Below are positions 8,468 through 16,483 of a DNA stretch of 64,000 bases, one piece after another. The stretch is from Plut-88900 sp965116945 (GTDB lineage: Bacteria > Chloroflexota > Dehalococcoidia > Plut-88900). Below the pieces are notes generated by a model. That model had not been told where the DNA came from, did no database searches, and saw only the letters and a list, made by a program, of their open reading frames with translations. The translations under genes and the position numbers were made by a program. The stretch's first letter is position 1. Each line of letters starts with the position of its first letter. The stretch is taken from contig OZ220734.1 of the NCBI GenBank assembly GCA_965116945.1, positions 372,001 to 436,000 of the forward strand, given 5' to 3'.

Positions 8468-8908
8468 ATGATCTACCAATTGCACGAAGAGCTAATGCTG
8501 AAACACCCTCGGGAGCAGGTCTTCGAGTTCTTTTGCTCAGCCGAGAACCTGAACCTGATGACGCCGCCCTGGGTGAGGTTTTCGATAGTGACCCCGACGC
8601 CGATAGAGATGGGACTCGGGACTATCATAGATTACCGGATCAGTCTCTACAGGGTGCCCTTCAAGTGGAGAAGCGAGATATCTGTATGGGACCCTCCTTA
8701 CGCATTCTGCGACTTCCAGGTCAGCGGGCCATATCGCTACTGGCTGCATCGGCATACGTTCGAGGAGACCCCGGAAGGGACTCTGGTCACGGACCACGTC
8801 GACTACCGGGTGCCGTTCGGGTGGCCGGTAGAGAAACTCTTCATGGCGCGGGAGCTGAGAAGGATATTCGACTACCGGAGGAAACGTCTGTTGGGGATAT
8901 TTTCGTGA
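8468..8908 (+). CDS. SRPBCC-family (START/Bet v1-like) ligand-binding protein
   Basis: A 146-residue protein starting MIYQLHEELMLKHPREQVFE, the usual beginning of SRPBCC cyclase/coenzyme-Q-binding-like domains. PYAFCDFQVSGPYRYWLHRH and the closing-helix region VDYRVPFGWPVEKLFMAREL fit that fold. The open frame extends upstream to 8354, but the ATG at 8468 gives a standard-length domain and removes an unrelated leader. Such proteins bind hydrophobic ligands in a helix-grip pocket. The function here is unknown. It is divergent from the amidohydrolase on its left and convergent with the F420-type oxidoreductase on its right. Confidence 0.82.
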   Translation: MIYQLHEELMLKHPREQVFEFFCSAENLNLMTPPWVRFSIVTPTPIEMGLGTIIDYRISLYRVPFKWRSEISVWDPPYAFCDFQVSGPYRYWLHRHTFEETPEGTLVTDHVDYRVPFGWPVEKLFMARELRRIFDYRRKRLLGIFS

Positions 8909-8917
8909 GTATGGGCG

Positions 8918-9931
8918 TCAGGGAATGCCCTTTACCTTCTCAACCAGTTCCTTGAGAACATTATCAGGGGCGTCCGAAGCGCCAATGGTGACACTGGAGG
9001 CCCAGCCGCCGAAGCGCTTATTGATTAGGTCCGGGAGGGCGTCCGCGGTGCCTACGACGGCAAAAGCGTCGATCATTTCATTGGTGATTAGAGAGGACAT
9101 CTTGTTCCACTCTCCCTGCAGGGAAAGACGGTGGAGTTCCAGGGTTACGTCTCCCCATCCGTGAACATCCATGACGGACTTGTAGGTGCGCGTAGAGGCA
9201 TAGAAGGCAATACGTTGGCGGAGGCCCGCAATTTGGGAGTCGATGTCCTTTCCGGGAGTGTCGACAACGATGAAGCTCCCTCCGGTTATCGCTACATCCC
9301 CAAGGGACCTGCCTGCCCGCCTAGCGCCATCCTCAACAGTAGGAAGGACAACGTCGGCGACATACTTGTCGGTGCAAAAGCTGTGGAGCTGGAGACCATC
9401 AGTCAACTCGCCGGCGAGGCGGAGCATGTAGGTATTGACGGCGGATATGGAGATGGGGATGTGGGGAGTGGGGATGGGTCCGGGGTTGAATACGGGAATC
9501 ATCAGGCTGAAATTGTAATGCTCGCCCTGATACTGGAGGGGAGTACCGTTCTGCCAAGTGTCCCAGATGGCCCTAAGGGACTCTACGTACTCCCTGAGTC
9601 GGGGGCCGGGGGAGAGCCATGGGGTGCTGAATCTTCGCACAATGTGGCCTTTGACCTGGGTGCCGAGACCAAGTTCGAATCTTCCGCCTGCGAGGGCCTG
9701 TAGATTCCAGGCCATGTAGGCCGTGGTCATGGGGCTACGGGGAAATGCAAGGGCGATGGCAGTCTTAATCTCGGTCCGACGAGTGTGTTCGGCGGCAAGG
9801 GTGGAGGAGAGGAATGGGTCGAGGGTGAGTTCGGGAAGGGCCAAGGAGTCGAAGCCGAGGGCCTCGGCGCGGGCTGCCTGCTGAGGAATGTCGGAGAGTT
9901 GCCTGGTGTCTATGGGAGCGGTGACCTTCAT
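8918..9931 (-). CDS. LLM-class (luciferase-like) F420-dependent oxidoreductase
   Basis: A 337-residue TIM-barrel flavin/F420 enzyme. The N-terminus MKVTAPIDTRQ leads into ARAEALGFDSLALPE. The core pattern NLQALAGGRFELGLGTQVKG is characteristic of luciferase-like monooxygenases and of the F420 subfamily resembling TIGR03617. VVGTADALPDLINKRFGGWA near the C-terminus is also typical. It probably transfers hydride between F420H2 (or FMNH2) and an organic substrate. Cofactor choice is inferred from the subfamily look, and no F420 biosynthesis gene lies nearby. Its 3' end comes 9 nt from the end of the convergent SRPBCC gene. Confidence 0.9.
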   Translation of the reverse strand: MKVTAPIDTRQLSDIPQQAARAEALGFDSLALPELTLDPFLSSTLAAEHTRRTEIKTAIALAFPRSPMTTAYMAWNLQALAGGRFELGLGTQVKGHIVRRFSTPWLSPGPRLREYVESLRAIWDTWQNGTPLQYQGEHYNFSLMIPVFNPGPIPTPHIPISISAVNTYMLRLAGELTDGLQLHSFCTDKYVADVVLPTVEDGARRAGRSLGDVAITGGSFIVVDTPGKDIDSQIAGLRQRIAFYASTRTYKSVMDVHGWGDVTLELHRLSLQGEWNKMSSLITNEMIDAFAVVGTADALPDLINKRFGGWASSVTIGASDAPDNVLKELVEKVKGIP

Positions 9932-10086
9932 GCTGAATTACCCCTTGAACTGATAAGGAACGAGGAAAGGGTATCATGCCGCAGATGTATTGCAATCGAG
10001 AGCTGAGTCGCAGATTGACACAGGACTGGCAGGGGCGTAATTTGTGATGGGAGATGGGTGAATTCGGGGTCGGGCGAGAGCGAGCG

Positions 10087-10422
10087 ATGCAGGCGAAGAT
10101 AGTAATACAGCGTCACGTAATATCCGGGGGAGAGGCCCAGTCACTGGACCTCGTTGTGGAGATGAGATCGCTGGCGACGCGGCAGGCGGGGTACATTTCA
10201 GGGGAGACTCTGATAGATACAAGCAATCACTCCACGATAATTGTGATGAGTACGTGGCGCAGCGTTCAGGACTGGAAGAACTGGGAAAGGCACCCGGACC
10301 GCATACGCCTGGAAAGAATGCTGGAACCTCTACTGGCCTCGGGCGCCAATGTGTGGGTATGTGCAGATGCGGGAGAGTTGAGGGCGGAGGGAGAAGGGGC
10401 GTCGGGGCAGTTTCTGATTTGA
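10087..10422 (+). CDS. ABM-like (antibiotic biosynthesis monooxygenase fold) small protein
   Basis: A 111-residue protein with a ferredoxin-like dimeric alpha/beta-barrel look: VIQRHVISGGEAQSLDLVVE, a helix, YISGETLIDTSNHSTIIVMS, then WRSVQDWKNWERHPDR. The pattern of VMSTW with a W and KNWE/HP helix is common in ABM proteins. The start is uncertain: ATG 10087 gives the compact domain, and ATG 10054 would add 11 residues. It is followed 67 nt later by an SDR gene and may be co-transcribed. The role is unknown; members include small monooxygenases and haem-degrading enzymes. Confidence 0.7.
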   Translation: MQAKIVIQRHVISGGEAQSLDLVVEMRSLATRQAGYISGETLIDTSNHSTIIVMSTWRSVQDWKNWERHPDRIRLERMLEPLLASGANVWVCADAGELRAEGEGASGQFLI

Positions 10423-10489
10423 AAAATGCCGGCAGACAGCGCAAGTTGCATGGGGTGGTAAGACGGGGGATGGGCAAGAAGGACCTGTA

Positions 10490-11239
10490 TTGACTCTCAA
10501 AGACAAGGTTGTACTGATAACCGGCGCGAGCCGCGGGGTGGGGGAGGCTATGGCGTACGGGCTTGCGGCGGAAGGTGCGATCGTGGCTGCGGTGGCACGC
10601 ACAGTGGCGCGGGGCACGGGGGAAGGGACCGGTTCGCTGGAGGAGACTGTGGAGAGGATCAAGGAGTCGGGTGGCAGGGCATTGGCAATAGCGTGCGACG
10701 TGACGAACGAAGAGGATGTTAAAGAGATGGTGGAGAAGGTGGAGTACGAAGAAGGGGTGGTTGACGTGCTAATCAACAATGCAGGCGTATCCATACGCGG
10801 GTCAATAATTGATCTATCGGTGGAGGAGTATGACCGGGTGATGGATGTGAATTTGCGGGGCCCGTTTCTGACGTGCAAGTACACAGTTCCCCAGATGATC
10901 AAGAGACGCAGCGGGAGCATTATCAACATCACCTCTCGACTTTCGGACTGGACGGAAGAAAAGCACATCCTTTACGGGACGTCCAAGGCTGCATTGAACC
11001 GGTTCACTCTGAATATGGCAGCCGACCTGAAACAGTACAACATTGCGGTTAACGCTCTAAGCCCGGGACTGGTGTCGTCTTACATGACGCGGAACTGGGA
11101 CCCGGGGGACAACCCTCGCGGGCTGGTGATTGAGCCAGCCGAGGTAGTTGTGCCAGCAACGGTATGGCTCGCTCAGCAGGATGCCTCGTACACCGGCAAA
11201 GTCTTACTGAGGAACGATTTCGGGAAAACGTGGCCCTAG
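10490..11239 (+). CDS. Short-chain dehydrogenase/reductase (SDR)
   Basis: A 249-residue classical SDR. It has the NAD(P) motif VLITGASRGVGEAMAYG (residues 8-24), NNAGVSIRG, and the catalytic Ser...Tyr-x3-Lys in IINITSRLSDW and ILYGTSKAALNR. Family relatives act on hydroxy/keto acyl or alcohol substrates. The start is a TTG at 10490 with AAGAAGGAC upstream; no in-frame ATG would keep the nucleotide-binding strand. The rnhA gene begins 9 nt after it, so the two are probably one transcript. Confidence 0.92.
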   Translation: MTLKDKVVLITGASRGVGEAMAYGLAAEGAIVAAVARTVARGTGEGTGSLEETVERIKESGGRALAIACDVTNEEDVKEMVEKVEYEEGVVDVLINNAGVSIRGSIIDLSVEEYDRVMDVNLRGPFLTCKYTVPQMIKRRSGSIINITSRLSDWTEEKHILYGTSKAALNRFTLNMAADLKQYNIAVNALSPGLVSSYMTRNWDPGDNPRGLVIEPAEVVVPATVWLAQQDASYTGKVLLRNDFGKTWP

Positions 11240-11248
11240 CCTCGGCGC

Positions 11249-11749
11249 ATGACTTCGAAGCCGCAGATAACGATCTACACGGATGGCGCGTGTCTCGGGA
11301 ACCCCGGTCCGGGGGGTTATGGGATAGTGTTGCAATCCGGAAATCACCGAGGGGAAATGAGCGGTGGGTATCGGCGGACTACCAACAATCGGATGGAATT
11401 GCTCGGGCCGATAAAGGCCCTGCAGGCTCTCAATCAACCCAGCTGCGTAATTCTATATAGCGATTCCAGGTACGTTGTAGATGCCATCAAGAAGGGGTGG
11501 GCAAGGAAGTGGCGGGCTAACGGTTGGATGCGGAACAAGAAGGAGCAGGCGATCAACCCTGACTTATGGGCGCAGCTTCTCGAGCTTCTTGAAGAGCACG
11601 AGGTGGAGTTCCGGTGGGTGCGTGGACACGCGGGCAATCGTGAGAATGAACGGTGCGACAGGCTGGCGGTAGAGGCGGCGAAGGGCAAGGGGCTGCCAAG
11701 GGACGATGGCTACGAGGCATCGCAGCCGGTGCGTCCACGGCTGATGTGA
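11249..11749 (+). CDS. rnhA: Ribonuclease HI
   Basis: Cleaves the RNA strand of RNA-DNA hybrids and helps remove primers and R-loops. The 166 residues begin with the catalytic Asp in ITIYTDGACLGNPGPGGYG. Next comes the Glu in NNRMELLGPIKAL, the Asp in CVILYSDSRYVVDAI, and the last His/Asp region in VRGHAGNRENERCDRLAVEA. Length matches bacterial type 1 enzymes (about 150-165). It lies directly behind the SDR gene (9 nt). Confidence 0.96.
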   Translation: MTSKPQITIYTDGACLGNPGPGGYGIVLQSGNHRGEMSGGYRRTTNNRMELLGPIKALQALNQPSCVILYSDSRYVVDAIKKGWARKWRANGWMRNKKEQAINPDLWAQLLELLEEHEVEFRWVRGHAGNRENERCDRLAVEAAKGKGLPRDDGYEASQPVRPRLM

Positions 11750-11909
11750 CACGACTCCGGGGTCGCAGGAGGGTGTCAGGCCGTTTTCCGCTGCAGCCCA
11801 ATTGACACTGCCTACGCCGGTAGTACAATCACCTCAATCACTCGGTTACACCAGCGCTAATGGGCGTCTTATACAGGGTATAGGTGTCTCTTCAGGCCAG
11901 GAGGAAAAG

Positions 11910-13010
11910 ATGGCTGATCTGCGTTTCATCTCCGCCGATTCGCACGTGCAGGAGAGCGATGAATTCAAGTTGAGGGTGCCGGCGCAATTCCGCGGGCGGC
12001 TGCCGCACATGGAGATCATCGATGGTGGAGAGTACGAGATAGTGGAAGGGCGGAAGCCTCGGCGGTTTGACGTTGCGGAGGCCCGCATCAGTGAAGATGA
12101 CCTGAACCGGAATTTTCGGGAGGACCCGGACGGGGGGCGAAACATCGGGCGGCGGCTGTCGGACCAGGGGCGCGATGGGGTGGTGGGGGAGGTTATCTAC
12201 TGCAACGCACTGCTGACGTACCTCGGGTCTCCGGATACGGAGTTCCAGATGACCGTGGCCCAGATTTACAACGACTGGGTGCACGAGTTGTTCGGGGAAC
12301 ATCCCGACAGGTTCGCCCCAGCCGCCATACTGCCCACCCTGGACGTGCCCGCCGCAGTGGAAGAGGTCTACAGACTTTCCAAGATGGGCTTCAAGCTGGT
12401 CAGCAGCCCCATCGGCATTAAGGAGCAGCCCTACAGCAGGAAGGTCTACGAGCCCCTCTGGAGCGCTCTCGAGGACACGGGCATCGTCTTCAGCCTTCAC
12501 TTCAACACCGGCACCGAGGACCACCTGCCCGAGAACGTGGGTGAGGAAGAGACCGACAACGATTTCCTCCCCTACATGATCATCAGCATGGCCGAAGGCA
12601 TCGAGCCCGTCTCCCACCTGCTCGCTTCGGGGGTGACCATGCGACACCCGGGCCTGGACTTCGTGGTGGTGGAGTGTGGGGCGGGGTGGTTGGCATGGGT
12701 CCTCTACGCCCTGGACGAGCAATACCAGAGAAAACACATGTGGCTGGAAGAGAAGCTGGACATGAATCTCAGCTACTACTTCAAGCGGCAGGGCCACGCT
12801 ACCTTCGGGGACGACCCGGTGGCCCTGACTACCCTGGACTACATCGGGGAAAAGGCGCTGCTATGGGGCAGCGACTACCCACACGACGAGGGTACCTTCC
12901 CTCATTCGAAAGAAGTTATCGACCGCATATTCGAAGGATATTCCGAGGACGTAAAACGGAAAGTGGTATACCAGAACGCCGCGGACCTGTACCGGTTCAC
13001 GACGAACTAG
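11910..13010 (+). CDS. Amidohydrolase family 2, first gene of a four-gene tandem array
   Basis: A 366-residue PF04909 enzyme. The start ATG at 11910 is set by an AGGAGGAAAAG ribosome site and by ISADSHVQESDEF near the N-terminus. The upstream in-frame extension to 11802 is not conserved in the neighbours. Metal-site signatures are ADSHVQE at the N-terminus, FSLHFNTG in the middle and WGSDYPHDEGTFPHS near the C-terminus. It is the same length as the next gene, 16 nt downstream. From about residue 82 onward the two proteins differ at only about a dozen positions, but their first 80 residues have clearly diverged. The substrate is unknown; relatives are hydrolases or decarboxylases of aromatic and ring-cleavage acids. 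Confidence 0.94.
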   Translation: MADLRFISADSHVQESDEFKLRVPAQFRGRLPHMEIIDGGEYEIVEGRKPRRFDVAEARISEDDLNRNFREDPDGGRNIGRRLSDQGRDGVVGEVIYCNALLTYLGSPDTEFQMTVAQIYNDWVHELFGEHPDRFAPAAILPTLDVPAAVEEVYRLSKMGFKLVSSPIGIKEQPYSRKVYEPLWSALEDTGIVFSLHFNTGTEDHLPENVGEEETDNDFLPYMIISMAEGIEPVSHLLASGVTMRHPGLDFVVVECGAGWLAWVLYALDEQYQRKHMWLEEKLDMNLSYYFKRQGHATFGDDPVALTTLDYIGEKALLWGSDYPHDEGTFPHSKEVIDRIFEGYSEDVKRKVVYQNAADLYRFTTN

Positions 13011-13026
13011 GAGATGCGGGGCGAAA

Positions 13027-14127
13027 ATGACTGACCAGTACTTCATTTCAGCCGATTCCCACGTACAGGAGAGCGACGAGTTCAAGATGAGGGTACCGGA
13101 GCACTTCCGCAGACGGCTTCCCCACATAGAGCGAATAAACGGGGGGGAGTACTTCGTGGTGGAAGGTAGAAAGCCGCGCAGGTATGACATTGCGGAGAGT
13201 CGGGTGGAAGAGGATGACCTAAGCCGGGAGTGGCGGGAGGACCCGACGCAGGGTAGGGACGTGAAGCGGCGGCTGTCGGACCAGGGGCGGGACGGGGTGG
13301 TGGGGGAGGTTATCTATTGCAACGATTTGCTGACGTACCTCGGGTCTCCGGATACGGAGTTCCAGATGACCGTGGCACGTACCTACAACGACTGGGTGCA
13401 CGAGTTGTTCGGGGAACATCCCGACAGGTTCGCCCCAGCTGCCATACTGCCCACCCTGGACGTGCCCGCCGCAGTGGAAGAGGTCTACAGACTTTCCAAG
13501 ATGGGCTTCAAGCTGGTCAGCAGCCCCATCGGCATTAAGGAGCAGCCCTACAGCAGGAAAGTCTACGAGCCTCTCTGGGGCGCTCTCGAGGACACGGGCA
13601 TCGTCTTCAGCCTCCACTTCAACACCGGCACAGAAGACCACCTGCCCGAGAACGTGGGTGAGGAAGAGACCGACAACGATTTCCTCCCCTACATGATTAT
13701 CAGCATGGCCGAAGGCATCGAGCCCGTCTCCCACCTGCTCGCTTCGGGGGTGCCCATGCGATACCCGGGCCTGGACTTCGTGGTGGTGGAGTGTGGGGCG
13801 GGGTGGCTTGCCTGGGTCCTCTACGCCCTGGACGAGCAATACCAGAGAAAGCACATGTGGCTGGAAGAGAAGCTGGACATGACCCTCAGCGATTACTTCA
13901 AGCGACAAGGCCATGCAACTTTCGGCGACGACCCGGTGGCCCTGACTACCCTGGACTACATTGGGGAAAAGGCGCTGCTATGGGGCAGCGATTATCCACA
14001 CGACGAGGGCACCTTCCCTCACTCGAAGGAGGTCATCGACCGTATCTTCGATGGGTATTCCGAAGACCTAAAGAGAAAAGTCGTGTACCAGAACGCCGCA
14101 GACCTTTACCGGTTCCCGACTAACTGA
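13027..14127 (+). CDS. Amidohydrolase family 2, second tandem copy
   Basis: A 366-residue paralogue of the gene directly upstream, starting at ATG 13027 (GATGCGGGGCGAAA before it). It has the same metal motifs: ISADSHVQESDEF, FSLHFNTG and WGSDYPHDEGTFPHS. The stretch from about 13278 to 14120 matches about 12160-13003 of the previous gene almost base for base, including silent sites, while the first 250 nt do not. That pattern points to recent gene conversion rather than a fresh whole-gene duplication. The next amidohydrolase follows after 16 nt, so the array is probably one operon. Confidence 0.94.
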   Translation: MTDQYFISADSHVQESDEFKMRVPEHFRRRLPHIERINGGEYFVVEGRKPRRYDIAESRVEEDDLSREWREDPTQGRDVKRRLSDQGRDGVVGEVIYCNDLLTYLGSPDTEFQMTVARTYNDWVHELFGEHPDRFAPAAILPTLDVPAAVEEVYRLSKMGFKLVSSPIGIKEQPYSRKVYEPLWGALEDTGIVFSLHFNTGTEDHLPENVGEEETDNDFLPYMIISMAEGIEPVSHLLASGVPMRYPGLDFVVVECGAGWLAWVLYALDEQYQRKHMWLEEKLDMTLSDYFKRQGHATFGDDPVALTTLDYIGEKALLWGSDYPHDEGTFPHSKEVIDRIFDGYSEDLKRKVVYQNAADLYRFPTN

Positions 14128-14143
14128 GGGGGTAATTACCAAG

Positions 14144-15277
14144 ATGCCAGAGCAAACCATAATCTCGGCGGACTCACACTCAAACGAGCCGGAGGAGATT
14201 TACGATCGACTTCCAGAAGAGTATCGAGCCCGGGCCCCTCACGAAGAGATAATCGATGGTAAGCGCTACCTTGTCTACGACGGCCAAAGTCCATCGGCGA
14301 TGGAAGCGCCACATCCGCTTAACGAAGACGACATGCGTCGTTACTGGCGGGATGGTGAGGCGCTGGGTCGGGTGCAGCACCGTGAGGGGGGAACGCACAT
14401 CCCTACCAGGCTGGCGGACCAAGAGGAGGATGGGGTGGTTGCGGAGGTTGTCTACCCCCAGGCGGTGTTCAAGCTGTTCGCCTCTCCGGACCCGGGATAC
14501 CAAATGGCGCTGGCCCAGGTTTACAACGACTGGCACCACGAGATATTCGGGGGACACCCGGACAAATTCGTGGTGTCAGCACAGATTCCAGTGATTGACA
14601 TCCAAGACGGGATTGCCGAGGCGAAACGAACGGCGGGTCTGGGGTACCGGTCATTTTCGCTGCCGGTGGAGATGCCCCTGGTCCCATACAATCTGCCAGA
14701 TTACGAGCCATTCTGGGAGAACGCGGCGGAGCTTGGAGTACCGTTGGCATTCCACGTTTTCAGCGGGGGCCCTAGCGGTCAACCACCTTCGAAGGAGCCG
14801 AGGATGACTTCTCCCGGGTCTGACCAGCTGGGGCAGGTGCTAGGGATGACCGACGCCATGTACCCGATGGTCCAGTTGATAGCGGGCGGAGCTTGCGATA
14901 GACACCCGAACTTGAAGTTCGTACTGGCGGAAGCGGGAATAGGGTGGATACCGTGGCTGCTGGTGCAGATGGATGACAATCACCACCGGCGCCACATGTG
15001 GGAAGTGCCGCAGTTGGAGATGCTGCCAAGCGATTACTTCAAACGCCAGGGATATTCGACATTCTCTGATGACATTGTAGGGATAGTGACGCGTGAATAT
15101 GCAGGGGTGGGGTCGCTGATGTGGGGGAGTGACTACCCGCACGACGAAGGCACTTTCCCGCATTCCCGGGAAGTGATCGACCGGATGTTTGAGGGTGTTC
15201 CAGAAGAGGACAAGGCAAAGATAGTCTGCGAGAACGCTGCCGGGCTTTACGGGTTCCCGATCAACGGAAAAAGCTAG
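14144..15277 (+). CDS. Amidohydrolase family 2, third tandem gene
   Basis: A 377-residue PF04909 enzyme starting MPEQTIISADSHSNEPEEI. It shares the overall plan with its neighbours but is clearly divergent. The mid-protein motif is LAFHVFSGGP, the helix pattern is PNLKFVLAEAGIGWIPWLLV, and the C-terminal metal signature is WGSDYPHDEGTFPHSREVID. It carries a short insertion around residues 65-85 (EGGTHIPTRLADQEEDG) compared with the first two. Sixteen nt separate it from the preceding gene and 49 nt from the next, consistent with one transcript. It probably handles a related but different substrate. Confidence 0.94.
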   Translation: MPEQTIISADSHSNEPEEIYDRLPEEYRARAPHEEIIDGKRYLVYDGQSPSAMEAPHPLNEDDMRRYWRDGEALGRVQHREGGTHIPTRLADQEEDGVVAEVVYPQAVFKLFASPDPGYQMALAQVYNDWHHEIFGGHPDKFVVSAQIPVIDIQDGIAEAKRTAGLGYRSFSLPVEMPLVPYNLPDYEPFWENAAELGVPLAFHVFSGGPSGQPPSKEPRMTSPGSDQLGQVLGMTDAMYPMVQLIAGGACDRHPNLKFVLAEAGIGWIPWLLVQMDDNHHRRHMWEVPQLEMLPSDYFKRQGYSTFSDDIVGIVTREYAGVGSLMWGSDYPHDEGTFPHSREVIDRMFEGVPEEDKAKIVCENAAGLYGFPINGKS

Positions 15278-15326
15278 AGAAACGGGACCCGGGGCCTGAC
15301 ATTCCAATAGGGAGAAGGGGAGATCC

Positions 15327-16433
15327 ATGGCAGGATATACGATCATATCGGCGGACTCCCACGTTGCGGAGCCTCCCGAGCTATACACCGAACTGGTGGC
15401 CCCGGAATTTCGGCACAGGACTCCAAAGATCATCGAGGAGAACGGGGCGAGGTACCGGGTAGTGGAGGGGAGAAAACGTCGGAGGCTGGACCTGGCCGAG
15501 GCCCGGCTTACGGAAGAGGACAGGGAGAAGGAGTTCCGGCAGGAGGAGTGGGGTGGGCGGAACCTGGAGCGTCGGATCTCGGAGATTGAGCGGGACGGGG
15601 TGAGCGCCGAGGTGATCTATCCCGACTACACGCTGTGGACCTACAGCTCCCCGGACCCCGATTATCAGATGGCCGTTGCCCAACCATACAACAACTGGGC
15701 AATAGAGCACTTCCGGCCCCAGAAAGACCGCTTCGCTCCGGTGGCGGTTGTGCCGGTTATCGATATTCCCCGGGCGATAGACGAGATCAAGAGACTGGCC
15801 AATCTCGGGTTCAAGGTAGCCTCAATTCCGGCCCTTGTGAGCAGGCTGCCCTACAACCAGCCGGAGTACGAGCCATTGTGGCAAGCTATCGAGGACTCTG
15901 GGATGGCACTGAGCCTGCATGCTCGCGCCGTGGACTATGACCCGTTCCCGGACGAGATAGGCGAAGAGGAGCAGGGTGGCTTCATAAAGTGGTTGGTGTG
16001 TGGGATGTCGCAGGTGCAGGAACCGATAACGGACTTGATCTGCTCGGGGGTATTGGAAAGGCATCCAGGGATCCGGTTCGTGGTGGCGGAGTGCGGGGCG
16101 GGGTGGCTAGCGTGGCTCCTATACGCCCTGGACGAGCAGGCAGAGAAGAAGCACATGTGGATCCGACCCAAGCTCGAGATGCCGCCCAGCGATTATTTCA
16201 AGCGTCAGGGCGGACTTACCTTCGGTGATGATCTACCGGCTCTGCTGAATATCTCGTTGACAGGCGCCGACGTCCTGCTGTGGGGCAGCGACTATCCACA
16301 CGACGAGGGCACGTTCCCCAACTCGCAAGAGGTCATCGAGCGAACGTTTGGGGAACTCTCAGAGAGTGACAAGCGGAAGATAGTCGGGGAGAATGCGGCG
16401 CGGATATACGGGTTTTCGTTGAACGGGGGTTAG
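15327..16433 (+). CDS. Amidohydrolase family 2, fourth tandem gene
   Basis: A 368-residue PF04909 enzyme with a GGGGAGA ribosome site before ATG 15327. Metal motifs are ISADSHVAEPPEL, then LSLHARAVDYD where the second paralogue has LHFNTG, and WGSDYPHDEGTFPNSQEVIE. The substrate-facing segment around residues 190-210 differs most from the other three, which suggests a changed specificity. It ends the amidohydrolase array. The next gene, 50 nt on, is of different origin (GHKL ATPase with lower GC). Confidence 0.94.
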   Translation: MAGYTIISADSHVAEPPELYTELVAPEFRHRTPKIIEENGARYRVVEGRKRRRLDLAEARLTEEDREKEFRQEEWGGRNLERRISEIERDGVSAEVIYPDYTLWTYSSPDPDYQMAVAQPYNNWAIEHFRPQKDRFAPVAVVPVIDIPRAIDEIKRLANLGFKVASIPALVSRLPYNQPEYEPLWQAIEDSGMALSLHARAVDYDPFPDEIGEEEQGGFIKWLVCGMSQVQEPITDLICSGVLERHPGIRFVVAECGAGWLAWLLYALDEQAEKKHMWIRPKLEMPPSDYFKRQGGLTFGDDLPALLNISLTGADVLLWGSDYPHDEGTFPNSQEVIERTFGELSESDKRKIVGENAARIYGFSLNGG

Positions 16434-16483
16434 GGACAGCAATTGAATATTTGTGGCAGCAAGGTGGCAGATAGACGAGCAAC

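Noticed and set aside
10054..10086. Upstream ATG for the ABM-like protein
   Set aside because: It would add an 11-residue tail with no domain support. The start at 10087 gives the compact fold, though the choice is not certain.
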